From contig BFEA01000429.1 in assembly GCA_003427395.1 (NCBI GenBank), positions 1,107,181-1,145,674 of the forward strand: a stretch of 38,494 nucleotides of DNA. The letters are read 5' to 3'. This DNA is from Chara braunii (lineage: Eukaryota; Streptophyta; Charophyceae; Charales; Characeae). The position numbers and the translations under genes were made by a program. Numbering within the stretch: position 1 is the first letter of the stretch; the number at the start of each line of letters is the position of its first letter. Below the pieces are notes generated by a model. That model saw only the letters and a list, made by a program, of their open reading frames with translations. It was not told the DNA's origin and searched no databases. This document shows, in pieces, positions 10,323 through 20,140 of this stretch.

Positions 10323-10565
10323 TCGATTGATGATGGTTGATTCTGATGGGAATCAAACCGAGATCGATGATCTTTCTGATCAGAGATAGGCAGCGAGGAG
10401 AGTGTAGAGGGTGGCAACCTCGCTGCAGCCACTAAAGGAAAGGCAGTTGGTCGTGGCAAAGGCGGTCAACAAAAGAGTCAAAGGCAGGTCCAAAACCCAA
10501 ACAAGATTCCTGCTTGGGTGAGGGTTGGACTCAGAATGTGTAGAGGGACACATTTGTGAGGAGCT

Positions 10566-10607
10566 TGCATCAACTGTGGCGAGTACGGCCATCAACAGTT
10601 TAGATGC
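10566..10607 (+). pseudogene. CCHC zinc knuckle of gag (nucleocapsid)
   Basis: Codons read CINCGEYGHQQFRC, a perfect C-X2-C-X4-H-X4-C knuckle that binds RNA in gag proteins. It lies in an otherwise stop-broken stretch (10323-10604) between the gag core and the protease, so the motif survived while the frame around it did not. Confidence 0.85.
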
Positions 10608-11791
10608 AAGAATGCAAAAGTCTCTCAAAAGATACCTCGCCCGAAGGTGGTTTTGGAGGATATTCTGCCCAAGGAGGAACTTCTACTTTCAAACCCGAGA
10701 AAAACATCTGGTCAGTAGAAGATGTAGCTGCTTCTGCTCATGCTGAAGTGGAGGAAATACCCTCACCACTTCAGGAGTTGGCCAAGGCTATTGACTCACT
10801 AGTCACCCCCCAGACGCATCCAGACCAAACGACTCTCTCTTCGTTGGATGTGTTTGAAGCCTTCGAAGACTTAGAAATTGAGTGGTCGGCAAGGGACCTT
10901 CGTGAGTTTTGGGCGGCACTATCTAGAGGTCCTAGAGGGGAGCATTTTGTTGTGGAAGTTGGTGTAGGTTGCCGCAAGTGTGGTGCCTTCGTAGACATTG
11001 GCTCCACATGGAACTTAATAAGTCGCAACTGCGTTGAAAGATGACGCCTTGGGCACCGGGTGCAATGCTCGGGTAGGTATGTAGCATCTACCCTGGCCAA
11101 CAAAGAGCGCATGGATGTCAACGACTACGTCAAGGACGAGGTCTGCACCTTCTATTATGGAGGTGGGGAACTAAATCATAAGATTTTGTTCGTAGTTAGC
11201 GATGACTTGCCATTCGACATATTATTAGGAGCGTACTACCTCGAGGTTGCCAAGCCCCAGTCCGACTGGGATCGGAAGGTGCTCAAGCATGTATTGCCAG
11301 AAGGGAGAACAGTTAGACTCGCCAAGTATAAGGCTGGCGGTTTGATAGACTCCTACGGTTGCATGTGTGCATTAGCATTTTACAATTATTATAAACAAAA
11401 CCAAGTGGAGGGCATGTACCTAGTTTTCATCTTTGAGAAAGGCGAGGTCGTTAAATCACCCCCAGAGATAGAAGTTGTCGTTGCTAATTACCCTGATCTG
11501 TTGGAGGAGCCTTCAAGAATCGTAGATAGGGAGGTTGTCCATGTCATAGAAGTAATTCCAGGTAGCAAGACACCAAAGGGGAGGATCTATAGGATGGCTC
11601 CGATTGAGTTGGACGAGCTTCGTCGGCAACTGAAAGAGCTCACAGAGAAGGGTTGGATACAGCCTAGCATTTCCCCCTTCGGGTCACTTGTATTATTTGT
11701 TCCGAGGAAGGGGGGATCATTAAGGATGTGCATTGATTACAGAGGCCTCAATGCCATCATTGTTAAGAACACATCATCGACGACCTTTTGA
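10604..11791 (+). pseudogene. pol pseudogene, protease and start of RT
   Basis: One frame interrupted by a TGA at 11042-11044. The retropepsin active site is GAFVDIGSTWNLIS (~10985-11026), where DSG/DTG has become DIG. The flap-side region (SDDLPFDILLG) follows. RT begins with GRIYRMAPIELDELRRQLKE, GWIQPSISPFGSLVLFVPRK and LRMCIDYRGLNAI, the fingers motifs of Ty3 RT. The frame ends at 11791 and RT continues in another frame. The protease Ser/Thr to Ile change alone would disable catalysis. Confidence 0.88.
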
Positions 11792-12309
11792 ATTGGGTGC
11801 AGGGATGTAAGTACTTTACAAAGATAGACTTAAAGTTCGACTACCATCAAATTGCCATTAGACCAAAAGATCAACACAAAACCGCATTCCTGACCAGGTA
11901 CGGTCTGTACCAGTTTGTGGTGATGCCTTTTGGCCTTTACAATGGGCCGGGTACATTCCTGCATGCCATGAACAGGGTGTTTCATGATTACTTGGATAAG
12001 TTTGTCGTCGTGTACCTCGACGATATTCTTATCTTCAATAGAACAGTCGAGGAGCATGCGCAGCATGTAGAAGCTGCACTTTCACTCCTGCGGCAGCAAA
12101 AGTATAAGATCAACTTAGAGAAATGCGAATTCAGTCGCACTAAAATCTTGTACTTGGGTCATGAGATATCTGCAAAAGGGATTAGGCCCGAAGATGCAAA
12201 GGTGGCTAGCATTTGTTACTGGCCACGAACGCAATCGGTGACCGATGTCAAATCGTTATTGGGAATGAAAGGCTACTACTGCAACTATGTGAAAAATATA
12301 GCACTGTAG
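11788..12309 (+). pseudogene. pol pseudogene, reverse transcriptase palm
   Basis: Contains the palm motifs YFTKIDLKFDYHQIAI, TAFLTRYGLYQFVVMPFGL and the catalytic box VVYLDDILIF (YLDD codons 12013-12024), then the thumb (YLGHEISAKGIRPEDAKV). It joins the previous RT part only across a frame change at ~11788. Catalytic Asp residues are retained, but the protein is truncated at 12309. Confidence 0.92.
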
Positions 12310-12840
12310 CAGTCCCCTTGACCGATCTAACACGCCTTGACACACCATGGGAATGGGCAGACTAATGCGAGGGTGACTTCAAAAGGTTGAAGTACGCCCT
12401 CATGCATCATGAGGTTCTCATGGTCCCCAATCCGAAGAGGTCATTCATCGTGACCACTGATGCAAGCCAATATGCCAGAGGCACAATGTTAGCTCAAAAG
12501 GAAGCGAAGAAGTTGAGGCGATCGAGTACATGAGTAAGAAGATGCCATCTAAGAAGTTGGCAAAGTCCACCTATGAGAGGGAACTCTATGCCCTTTACCA
12601 AACCCTTGTCCACTGGAAACACTATGTACTTGGTAGGTTCTTCTATTTGAGGACCAACCATTAGACACTCAAGTGGATCAAGACACAGCCTGTTCTCTTC
12701 GATGCACTCAAATGTTGGATTGAAGTCATAGATCATTATGACTTCGAGCTAGACTGTGTGAAGGGAGAGTACAACAAGGTTGTTGATGCGCAGTCACGTA
12801 AGGAAGACTAACTAGGTGCGCAAATTACAGAGTTTGGCTT
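12310..12840 (+). pseudogene. pol pseudogene, RNase H region
   Basis: Broken by several stops and a frameshift. Fragments read RSFIVTTDASQYARGTMLAQ (the TDAS start of Ty3 RNase H), then IEYMSKKMPSKKLAKSTYER and ELYALYQTLVHWKHYVLG. It would degrade the RNA of the RNA:DNA hybrid. It is not functional here. Confidence 0.8.
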
Positions 12841-12862
12841 ATCTTACGAAGTAACTCGATCA

Positions 12863-13707
12863 TTGGTGGATGCCTACAAGGAAGACCCAATCATGATGGA
12901 CATCATACACAGGCTAGAGGCCCAAGATAAAGCCGCATCTGATGAGTTTGTGTTGGTGGATGGGTTACTCTTCCTTGAAAAGGCAGGGTTCAAAAGACTG
13001 TATCTATCGGCTAGCGAATTTTTACGTAGTTTATTTTTGGTGAGTGTCATGATGCAACAAGGCACTTCGGCTATAAGAAGACTAGTGTTAATTTAGTGCA
13101 GCGATGTTGGTGGCCTGGTATGCTTGACGATGCAAAGAAGTATGTACAAACTTGTCGAGTCTGTCAGCGGGATAAGCCGCGAACTCAAGCATCACTTAGG
13201 TTACTCAAGCCCTTACCCATTCCTGCAGGCCCGGGAAAAAGTGTCTCCATGGATTTCATTGATACCCTCGTGACCAGCAAGAGTGGTAAGCGACACATCT
13301 TCGTCATAGTGGACGGGCGTACTAAGTACGCTAGAGTAATTGCTATGCTAGAGACTGCGAGGACTGAACACGTCACCAAGTTATTCATGGATAACCGGGT
13401 GCGTGTCTTTGGATTACCCAAATCAATCGTTAGCGACAAAGATGTTTAATTCACAAGTGAAATGTGGAAGAAGGTTGTTGAACAGACGGGAAACCAACTC
13501 CAAATGACTTTGGGGAATCATCACGAAGCCAATGGCCAAGCGGAACAGATGAACCGTGCGATGCAGCATTTGCTGAGGCATTATATTAAGCCCAACCAGT
13601 ATGACTGGGATGAGAAGTTGCCTCTCATCGCAAGCCTCTACAACAACATTGTACACGGCACCACCGACGTCAGTCTGAGTAAAGCTGCATTTGGGGTGGA
13701 AGCCTAG
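12863..13707 (+). pseudogene. pol pseudogene, integrase
   Basis: An HHCC zinc-binding start spans a frameshift: His codons at 13048 and 13063 (HDATRH) and CRVC at 13153-13164. The DDE core follows (SVSMDFIDTLV, KSIVSDKDV, HHEANGQAEQMNR), with a stop at 13447-13449 between the second Asp and the Glu part. The tail LPLIASLYNNIVHGTTDVSL matches gypsy integrase. Three frames are needed to read it. Confidence 0.88.
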
Positions 13708-13769
13708 ATCTACACTAGACTTTCTCCTTCCTGAAAACCGACCAGCTGCAATGCCTAGAACCATAGAGT

Positions 13770-14308
13770 TTGGTGTCTAGTATGAGAAGTTGTTGCAACA
13801 AACTGTCAAGCACATTAAAAAATATCAGAAGAATGATCTCTTCTGAGAACAAACACAGTCGACGATCCACATTTCAGGTAGGGGAACGTGTCTGGGTAGA
13901 AGCTAGTGAACTGGGGCAGGAATTCGACATCTCTAGAAAGCTAATGCCACAGTATTTCGGTCCTTGGGAAGCTCTAGGCATTGTGGGTAGTGATTTGGAT
14001 GAACCCTCCTACGTGATAAGAATCCCTGGTCACCTTCGACTTACCCTGTATTTCACGCTTCCAAGCTTGCACCTTTGGCTAAGACTGATCAGTTCCCACC
14101 AAGGAGATCAAAGCTGCCCCCAACCATGGACGGCCATGTGGACGTTCACGACATCCTAGAACATAGAGACTTGCCTGTTCCCAAGCATGTAGGTAGTACC
14201 GGGTCAGATTCAGGCATCATACAGACCCAAAGGAAGATCATTGGTTCACAAGAGAGGAGCTCATCAGAACCACACCTCAGATCGTGGCCGAGTATGAAAG
14301 AAATTTGA
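13770..14308 (+). pseudogene. pol pseudogene, GPY/F and chromodomain-like C-terminus
   Basis: FQVGERVWVEASELG, then RKLMPQYFGPWEAL, is the GPY/F module that follows integrase in chromoviruses. After a frameshift near 14045, FHASKLAPL and GHVDVHDILEHRDLP look like the hinge and start of a chromodomain, which targets integration to marked chromatin. It ends at 14308, 46 bp before the PPT. Confidence 0.7.
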
Positions 14309-14354
14309 AGGGGAAAACACGTGCGTAGAAGCATTTCAATGGATCTTTGAAGCT

Positions 14355-14367
14355 AAGGGGGATGGAA
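14355..14367 (+). promoter_or_regulatory. Polypurine tract
   Basis: AAGGGGGATGGAA lies immediately before the TG that starts the 3' LTR. This is the expected place for the plus-strand primer. It has one pyrimidine interruption. Confidence 0.75.
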
Positions 14368-15302
14368 TGCGAGGACTGAACCCTCGTGAGGCTCTCCTGG
14401 GGCACGCAAATGTTTTGGGCTACGCCCCCTAGCAAGTCTCGTGCCCGCCCTAAGAGAAGGCGGGCCTGAATATCCACGTGAGGCCTACTTTGGACATCTT
14501 TCATATGATGGGAATCTGACAATTGCAGCACGCCGGTAGGTTACAAAGCAACATGAGCCTTTCCTGGCTTCTTCCAGAAGTAGTAGCTGCGTCGTACAGT
14601 TGAGCCCAGGGCTCAAGTGGTTGCGCCCTGGGCACATGCACTGAGAGGCCGACACATCAGGGAGAGGCCGCGGACCAATGAGAATGCAACATTGTCGTCA
14701 CACATCTACCGCAAGCCAATGAGAATGTGGCAAACACTTGGAGCCTGAGGGCTACCTGGACGTGCCTAATTGCACATAGCGGCCATGACATTGCCAAGCC
14801 TTGTTGTGGTAGCACTAGCCGGCTAGGGCGCACACGAGCGCTGAGAGGTGAGAGGTCGTTGTAGTGGCAGTGGGCGCATAGTGGCCATAGCCGGGCTGAG
14901 CGTGCGGTAGCAGATGATGGCGATGGTGGTCTTCAGGTAGGAGGAGAATGCAGAGGGGAGATAGGGTGTGATGAGGGGAAGAGAGAGAACGTACTTGGTG
15001 TATGCTGGCAGTCTGCATTGGTGATGACGTCGCGTACATTGGTCTTCAACTTCGCTCTGATCTGGTAGCATGAACGTAAATAGGCGTAGATGGGCTGGGT
15101 GTAGTTCTGGGTGTTGTAGCTCAGTAGGAGCAACATTGGATACTGTGTTGGTGTGGCCACAGAGCTTCGACATTGACATACGAGTTCATTGTATTCCTCT
15201 TCTGTGGATGGTATCTTGATGCATTGTGCTCTCTACTTGGTACATGACTATCTGTGCTACTTCTTGATTTTGCGATTGAGATTTTTGTCTATCGCTCTTA
15301 CT
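14368..15302 (+). repeat. 3' LTR, 3' end truncated
   Basis: Begins TGCGAGGA, as does the solo LTR at 26447, and contains the GCCCGCCCTAAGAGAAGGCG segment also present there. Its last ~410 bp matches the 5' LTR remnant. After TCTTACTC (15302) the LTR sequence stops and telomere-like CCCTAA repeats begin, so the terminal ATATTCCTTGCA is missing. Confidence 0.85.
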
Positions 15303-15345
15303 CCCTAAGCCCTAAACTCGAAACCCGAAACCCTAACCCTAAAGC
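15303..15345 (-). repeat. Interstitial telomere-like repeats (CCCTAAA)n
   Basis: Degenerate units CCCTAAG, CCCTAAA, CCCTAA, CCCTAAA fused directly to the truncated 3' LTR. The strand is opposite to that of the tract at 5481-5551. Confidence 0.8.
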
Positions 15346-15410
15346 GTAAAATGTATGGTATCGATGATATACATTGGCGTACTGAAAATGTGCTCGCGAG
15401 GGAGGGAGAG

Positions 15411-15412
<2 letters not shown>

Positions 15413-15480
<68 letters not shown>

Positions 15481-15487
15481 NNNNNNN

Positions 15488-15577
<90 letters not shown>
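15413..15577. repeat. Long (CT)n microsatellite with assembly gap
   Basis: At least 155 bp of perfect CT, with seven N bases at 15481-15487. The true length is uncertain; polymerase slippage or assembly collapse is likely. Confidence 0.95.
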
Positions 15578-15579
<2 letters not shown>

Positions 15580-15775
15580 GCCAGCACATTTTCAAGCTAG
15601 CAGTTTCCCGAATGTATCGAACCACGAACGTGGGATTGTACAATCGAAAACAGGTTTTCCCCACGCTTGTGCCAGGCCCTCTACAGTCTCTACTGGGCCT
15701 TGCCACATGGCTGACTAGATTGCAGTTTCGAGTTTGAACTGCATTTCAAACTGTGTTGTCCTGAATGCATTTATA

Positions 15776-15795
15776 AGCTCTAACCCTAACCCTGC
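15776..15795 (-). repeat. Short telomere-like tract
   Basis: Contains TAACCCTAACCCT, two CCCTAA units, about 430 bp from the larger tract at 15303-15345. Confidence 0.5.
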
Positions 15796-15976
15796 CATAG
15801 ATTTCCCTGTATCCTTGTGAAGATGTCGTTTGCGAGGAGGATCTTGTTCGCGAGGGTTGTTGGTCATCATTCTTGTCATCGCCATCCTGCTGACCTTCTT
15901 TGCGATCACGACGCTCATCCCGAGCCCAACCTTCTTCTCGATCTTCATTGCAGTTCCACATCTATATTGATAACCT

Positions 15977-16032
15977 GCTCTAAATTGCGATCGTGAACTT
16001 TCTTGCTCTAAATTGCGATCGTGAACTTTCTT
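15977..16032 (+). repeat. Perfect 28-bp tandem duplication
   Basis: Two identical units, 15977-16004 and 16005-16032, beginning GCTCTAAATTGCGATCG. It sits at the start of a wider GATC-rich repeat field. Confidence 0.92.
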
Positions 16033-16250
16033 GCGCACCCGATCTTCATTGCGATCCTGATTGTCATTGCGATCCGGATCCTCATCAAGCGATCACGATA
16101 TTTGGTAAGATCCCAATCTTTGTTGCTATCAGGATCTTCAGTATGATCCTGATCTTCGTTGCGAGCCGGATCTTCATTACGATCCCGACATGCGTTGCAA
16201 TCCGGATCTTGAGTATGGCCCTGATCACCATGACATGTGCACTTTTGAAG
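16033..16250 (+). repeat. Degenerate GATC-phased repeat field
   Basis: The motif GATCTTCATTGCGATCC and close variants recurs about every 24 bp, with GATC in nearly every unit. Similar GATC-rich text appears at ~17040-17170, ~29300-29380 and ~29690-29870. The periodicity gives meaningless Ile/Lys-rich frames on the minus strand. Confidence 0.65.
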
Positions 16251-16368
16251 TGACTAGTAGAATCAGAGGGAGCAAGACGAGAAAGCAGAGGATGCAGAGA
16301 AGAAAGACCTGGCCTGCCATCTTCGTTATGCTCCGGATTGCCATGAAGAGTTGCGACCGTTACAGTTA

Positions 16369-16547
16369 CAAGAGGGAGGAGGAGGAGGAGGAGGAGAAGG
16401 AGGAAGATGAGGAAGAGGAGGAGGAGGAGGAAGAGGACGAAGAGGAGAAGAGAGGGGGAAGAGGAGGAGGAGGAGGAAGAGGAAGAAAAAGAGGAAGAAG
16501 AGGAAAAGGAGGAGGAAGAGGAGGAGGAAGAGAGAGGAAGAAGAGGA
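16369..16547 (+). repeat. GAG/GGA purine tract
   Basis: Nearly pure purine (GAGGAGGAA) over 180 bp. The Glu-rich (+ strand) and Ser/Leu-rich (- strand) frames here come from simple repeats, not genes. Confidence 0.9.
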
Positions 16548-16549
16548 AT

Positions 16550-16720
16550 AGTGAAAATAGTGGCCATAGACTGCTTCGTGGACATGCTTCAACAGGAAAG
16601 AGCAATACAACTTCGTGGGCACATTTCTCAATTGAAACGCGCTCCCGACACTCCTCAAGGGGCTTCTCCCAAAATCGCCTTGCAGCACGACCGACTTTCC
16701 CGACCAGGAAGAAGAGGAAG
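16550..16720 (-). repeat. Hammerhead-bearing repeat module, core deleted
   Basis: Carries the family signature on the + strand: ATAGTGGCCATAGACTGCTTC, then ~60 bp, ACGCGCTCCCGACACTCCTC, AAGGGGCTTCTCCC and CCTTGCAG. On the minus strand it reads TTGAGGAGTGTCGGGAGCGC and then goes straight to CGTTTCAA, so the second half of stem II and the GAAA strand are deleted. Confidence 0.65.
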
Positions 16721-16932
16721 AAGAGGAGGAATAGGGGGAGGGGGAGGAAAAAGTAGCGGAGAAGAGGAAGAAGAGGAAGAAGAGGAAGAAGAGGAAGAAG
16801 AGGAAGAAGAGGAAGAGAAAGAAAACGAGGAGGAACAAAAAGAGGAGGAAGAGGAAGAGGAAGAGGAAGAAGACGAAGAAGAGGAGGAAGAGGACGAAGA
16901 AGAGGAGGAAGAGGGGGAAAGAAGAGGAGAAA
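16704..16932 (+). repeat. GAAGAG purine tract
   Basis: About 230 bp of near-pure purine built from GAGGAAGAA units. Poly-Glu and poly-Ser frames through it are artefacts. Confidence 0.9.
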
Positions 16933-17214
16933 GAGGGACAGCTGTCGTCTTCCTGCTTTCATGGGACAGCTTCCGTCTTCCTGCTTTCATGATCATTCGC
17001 CATAGTGAGGTCGATTGACAACCATGAGCACTATCGCATTTCTTATCACAATTCTTTTGATATTGTTGTTCTCTGCGATCTCGATTCTCATCTCGTTGTG
17101 ATCTCGATTTGGATCATTGTTTGTTGTGATGACGCTTTGAATGATTTGGATCGTGCTTGTCCTCTCGATACTCGCCTTCATGAAATCTCTCCTTCATTGT
17201 TTTCATTGTGCTAT
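16933..17214. other. Unassigned sequence with GATC-rich text
   Basis: Starts with a duplication (GGGACAGCTKYCGTCTTCCTGCTTTCATG, ~16936-16991). The rest is GATC/GATCTCGAT-rich. No gene. Confidence 0.4.
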
Positions 17215-17215
17215 G

Positions 17216-17257
17216 GAAGAAGAAGAAGAAGAAGAAGAAGAAGAAGAAGAAGAAGAA
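17216..17257 (+). repeat. (GAA)14 microsatellite at the element's 3' end
   Basis: A perfect GAA run, TTC on the element's own (minus) strand. Every module of this family ends in such a run, so it is either the target or an element-encoded tail. Confidence 0.9.
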
Positions 17258-17350
17258 TTGAAAGTAGCAAGCCCAATCGCCACTCGTCCGCGTACATTAA
17301 ACATAACATTCATCACAATGTGAACATATCTGATGCTCAAACGTGCACTT

Positions 17351-17396
17351 CCTCAACGCGTTTCGGCTGGTTGCGCCCCAACACTTCTCAAGAGGC
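17351..17396 (-). ncRNA. Hammerhead-ribozyme-like motif, degraded
   Basis: On the minus strand: GCCTC (stem I), TTGAGAA in place of CUGANGA, a stem II of G-(U)-GUUGG paired with CCAGCC around loop GGCGCAA, then GAAACGCGUU and GAGG, which pairs with CCTC of stem I. The GAAA strand and both stems are kept but C3 and G8 are mutated, so self-cleavage is unlikely. It marks the downstream flank of the Penelope-like element. Confidence 0.55.
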
Positions 17397-17469
17397 TTTC
17401 CTCTTTCCCGCATCCACCTGCACTTTCCACCCAGAGCAAAGAGGTTCGTTATGGCCTTGCCCTCTACAC

Positions 17470-18138
17470 ATATACTGACACAGCAACCACGGCCACTGCT
17501 GCACGGGACGTGCGACTGCAACTAACAGGGCGACGACCGCTAGGCTCCGCTGTAATGGAACGAGTATGCACAGATCCCCAAAAAAACCATCCACCCCAGA
17601 CACCTCATGCGTGCACCCGCCTGTGCAGAGGCTACTTTTTCCACGTGTACTGGTCGTCGGGGGGGGTCATTCCAGTGCTAGGTAGGCAAAACTTGGGCCA
17701 TACTCCGAAAAACCCCACTTGCTCCGTATTTCCGATTTGTTACGTGCCCCATGCACCTTGTTCCCTTTCAGGCCGGTACCGGCTCTACGGCCCCCGACGA
17801 CACCTCCAGATCTGTAACAACCTAGGACTCCGACCGATATAGACTTAGTAATATACAACCCGGTACCTCCTGATACTGGGACCACCTTCCTAGCACTTCC
17901 ATCCCTTCCTACTACACTTGGAAACAACAAAAAACCACTAGATTGCACAGTCTCTACTCATATAATGGACATCACACCAGATTATAAGGGCTCTATTTGT
18001 CTAATGTACAACCCAGTACTGCGTAGTACCGGGGTCTCATCACTACCTGGAAATAATATACCGTTTGGCCACTTGCGGATCCCCACTAGATCCTATAGGC
18101 TAAACTATCTGGTTACACCTTATTCCTAATATTGTTGT
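17470..18138. other. Unassigned 3' region of the Penelope-like element
   Basis: No domain recognised. The minus-strand frame at 17667-17948 has no similarity I can name. Probably 3' UTR or terminal-repeat sequence of the element. Confidence 0.35.
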
Positions 18139-18453
18139 TTATCCCAACCAAATGTAGGTGCTGTTGTTCTGGGAAAAGCTAACCAGCCCTTCGGTGAGCA
18201 TCTGCCATGCTTCACCAAATCTTGCCAGGGTGTGGAAGAAGAACGTCGGGGAGTAACCCCGGCGACTGAGCTCGAAGCTCATGTCCAAGACTGGTGTAAT
18301 CACTGCTAAAGGGTCACTACAGTGTTGTTGGACACTGTGTAGTGCTGCCGTGATAGCGCCGACCTTTGTCTTCTTATCTGAGTACGACATAAAGTCTTGG
18401 AAACACTTGAAGTGGAGGACATCACTTTCCCTGCAACCATGATTTATGTACAC
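18139..18453 (-). pseudogene. Penelope-like RT C-terminal fragment
   Basis: Frame of 104 residues with FKCFQDFMSYSDKKTKVGAI, then a Leu-rich helix, SRRGYSPTFF and a final helical stretch. The spacing resembles the segment after the RT thumb in Penelope-like elements, where an Arg-Gly-Tyr motif is common. It is separated from the RT palm by stops. No endonuclease motif follows it. Confidence 0.45.
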
Positions 18454-18589
18454 CTGATGAGAAACTTGGTAGGAAACGATAGTGCTATAATTCTAGTACC
18501 CAGGAAATCCCAGGAATTCGATTTGTCGTTTGTTCGCACCAACTGCAACTGTTCTCCATTGGCCTGCGCAAACTGCTCTTGGATTCTCT

Positions 18590-18907
18590 TTATTGTCGCA
18601 TACCTATCTGGACCGTCAAATCCCCTGTGACCACCAGAATCACATCATCTATCAAACGTACCCCGTGCACCAACCTCATGTCTCTCCCAAGAGAGTTGAG
18701 GAATTCCGCTTCAAATCTAGCACACAGTGTACACGCCAATGGGGGGCTCAAATTCCTTCCCATTGGTACCCCAACCACCTGTCTCAAGATCACTTCCTTG
18801 CACATAACATGTGTGTTGGCCAGGTCAAATCTCACAAGCTGCCTAATCATCTTAAACTTGAAATCCACATAACCCGGTCCCAGGCTCTTCTTACTAAATA
18901 CAGCCAC
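18590..18907 (-). pseudogene. Penelope-like RT palm, motifs B and C
   Basis: Contains QVVGVPMGRNLSPPLACTLC (motif B, PMGxxLSPxLA) and RLIDDVILVV (motif C, with both Asp residues). Motif A (YDIKETFTSLP) lies upstream in the same strand near 18990-19050, in a frame closed by a stop. The RxIDDV form differs from the YLDD of the gypsy RT at 12013 and from the LINE fragment at 34-37 kb, so this is a third retroelement type. Confidence 0.7.
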
Positions 18908-18929
18908 CCTTCCTCTCCTACTAAGGGTG

Positions 18930-19080
18930 ATCTTCTTTATCCCCTACTTCTCCCATTGGTCTAGCAACCAGTCCACCGCTCTTACAATTTCGTTTTGCGG
19001 TAATGATGTGAACGTCTCCTTAATGTCATAACTTGCCACCATGGCCATCACATCAGGTCCGATCCTACCACTCCTGCTCC
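18930..19080 (-). pseudogene. Penelope-like RT, motif A segment
   Basis: The minus strand reads DVMAMVASYDIKETFTSLP and NEIVRAVDWLLDQWEK before a stop at about 18946. The DIKxxFTxLP box is the RT motif A form of Penelope-like and related RTs. It is only ~50 codons long because of flanking stops. Confidence 0.65.
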
Positions 19081-19133
19081 CTACTCTCTTCAGGTTATGT
19101 ACCTAGAGAGACGTCGCCTTTAAATTGAAATGC

Positions 19134-20113
19134 CTAACTCCCGGTGCTAGCTCCAGCAGGTGGTTCGGTCACCAACCTTTTCCCTGTCGTCCTTGTCCCA
19201 TCTTCACATGCTAGGGCTATTGTTCTCCACCTGGTCAGGTCCTTGTTTTTTGGTAGTATGTATGCTCTCCCAATTCTTGCTGTTGGGTTCCAGGCTCCCA
19301 ATTTATCAAGCTGCAGCAATTTATACTCCTTCCTTATCTCCACCAGTACTTCCCTTTCTTCCTTGTGAACCACCCTCTCATATGCAGTGTTGAATGTAAA
19401 CATCATTCGAAGACCATGATGGTAGGTTGTTGGGCATAGCACCACAAGATCGCCCGGGTTTCTATCCACAGGTACCACTACCAAATGTTGCAACTCTCTT
19501 GCCACTGCTCTAGCACCACTCTCTAAACACGTAGCCTGACGCCTGCCACCCTCCATGACACAATTACCAAAAGCGCATACATCTACCACGTGCACGTCGC
19601 CCTTCGTCATGACAGCTTCCAAGGCCAATATAGCTTCTTTCTGCAGTGCTTCCCTATCAATGCTGACATCGTTGCAGAGGACATTCTTACCGTTGAGAAG
19701 AAAATTCTATAGATTGGCAGTTGCGTAATCCTCAGAAGAACATGCCCATCAACTTTGGGAAGTTCATCACGTTTACAAGTACACGTAACGCAGGATGTCC
19801 CCGCCGACACACGATGATTGGTCAGCACCTGCTGCAATGTGACATTCCTCCCCCCCACAATTCTGACCCGTTGTTTCATCACCGTCTTCAAAATTGGGTG
19901 GATTCTGCACTTATCAATACTCAAGGCCACAGTCTCCCGAAGTCTCCTCCTACTCACCTTGTGGCTATAGCGCACCGTATAGTTCACCTTCCTCTTAACA
20001 TCCACACCAGATTTCCTTCGTATGTGCGATGCGAGTAATTCCTTCAGGGTTCGCCTGGTCGTCTTCATCTTGAACTCTCTTGCAGTCATGTACAAGAACA
20101 CTAACTTGGGCAA
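19134..20113 (-). pseudogene. Penelope-like RT N-terminal region
   Basis: Two overlapping minus-strand frames (20113-19607 and 19628-19134). The first holds RVRIVGGRNVTLQQVL, a Cys cluster SCVTCTCKRDELPKVDGHV and basic helices. The second holds LVVVPVDRNPGDLVVLCPTT and GRAYILPKNKDLTRWRTIA, the RT-fingers region that precedes motif A. The CxC cluster recalls the CxC domains described in permuted algal Penelope elements, but I cannot confirm a GIY-YIG fold. Confidence 0.55.
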
Positions 20114-20140
20114 ATCGAATCTCTTAAGCTTCCTTCTCCT

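Larger units (their letters stand above)
7151..15302 (+). mobile_element. Dead Ty3/gypsy (chromovirus-like) LTR retrotransposon
   Basis: Order on the + strand: 5' LTR remnant, PBS, leader, gag, zinc knuckle, protease, RT, RNase H, integrase, GPY/F and chromodomain-like tail, PPT, 3' LTR. That order is diagnostic of Ty3/gypsy. Stops and frameshifts break every domain into short frames, the 5' LTR lacks its first ~500 bp and the 3' LTR lacks its last ~13 bp, so it cannot be autonomous. LTR copies differ by scattered substitutions and small indels, which means an old insertion. A solo LTR of the same family is at 26447-27451. Confidence 0.93.

Noticed and set aside
15305-15737. Frames coding for (RE)n and (SL)n around the CT tract
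   Set aside because: Pure dinucleotide repeat translation across an N gap.
16085-16996. Long poly-Glu, poly-Ser and poly-Leu frames on both strands
   Set aside because: They come from GAG/GAA purine tracts and open in several frames at once, with no domain and no flanking conserved sequence.
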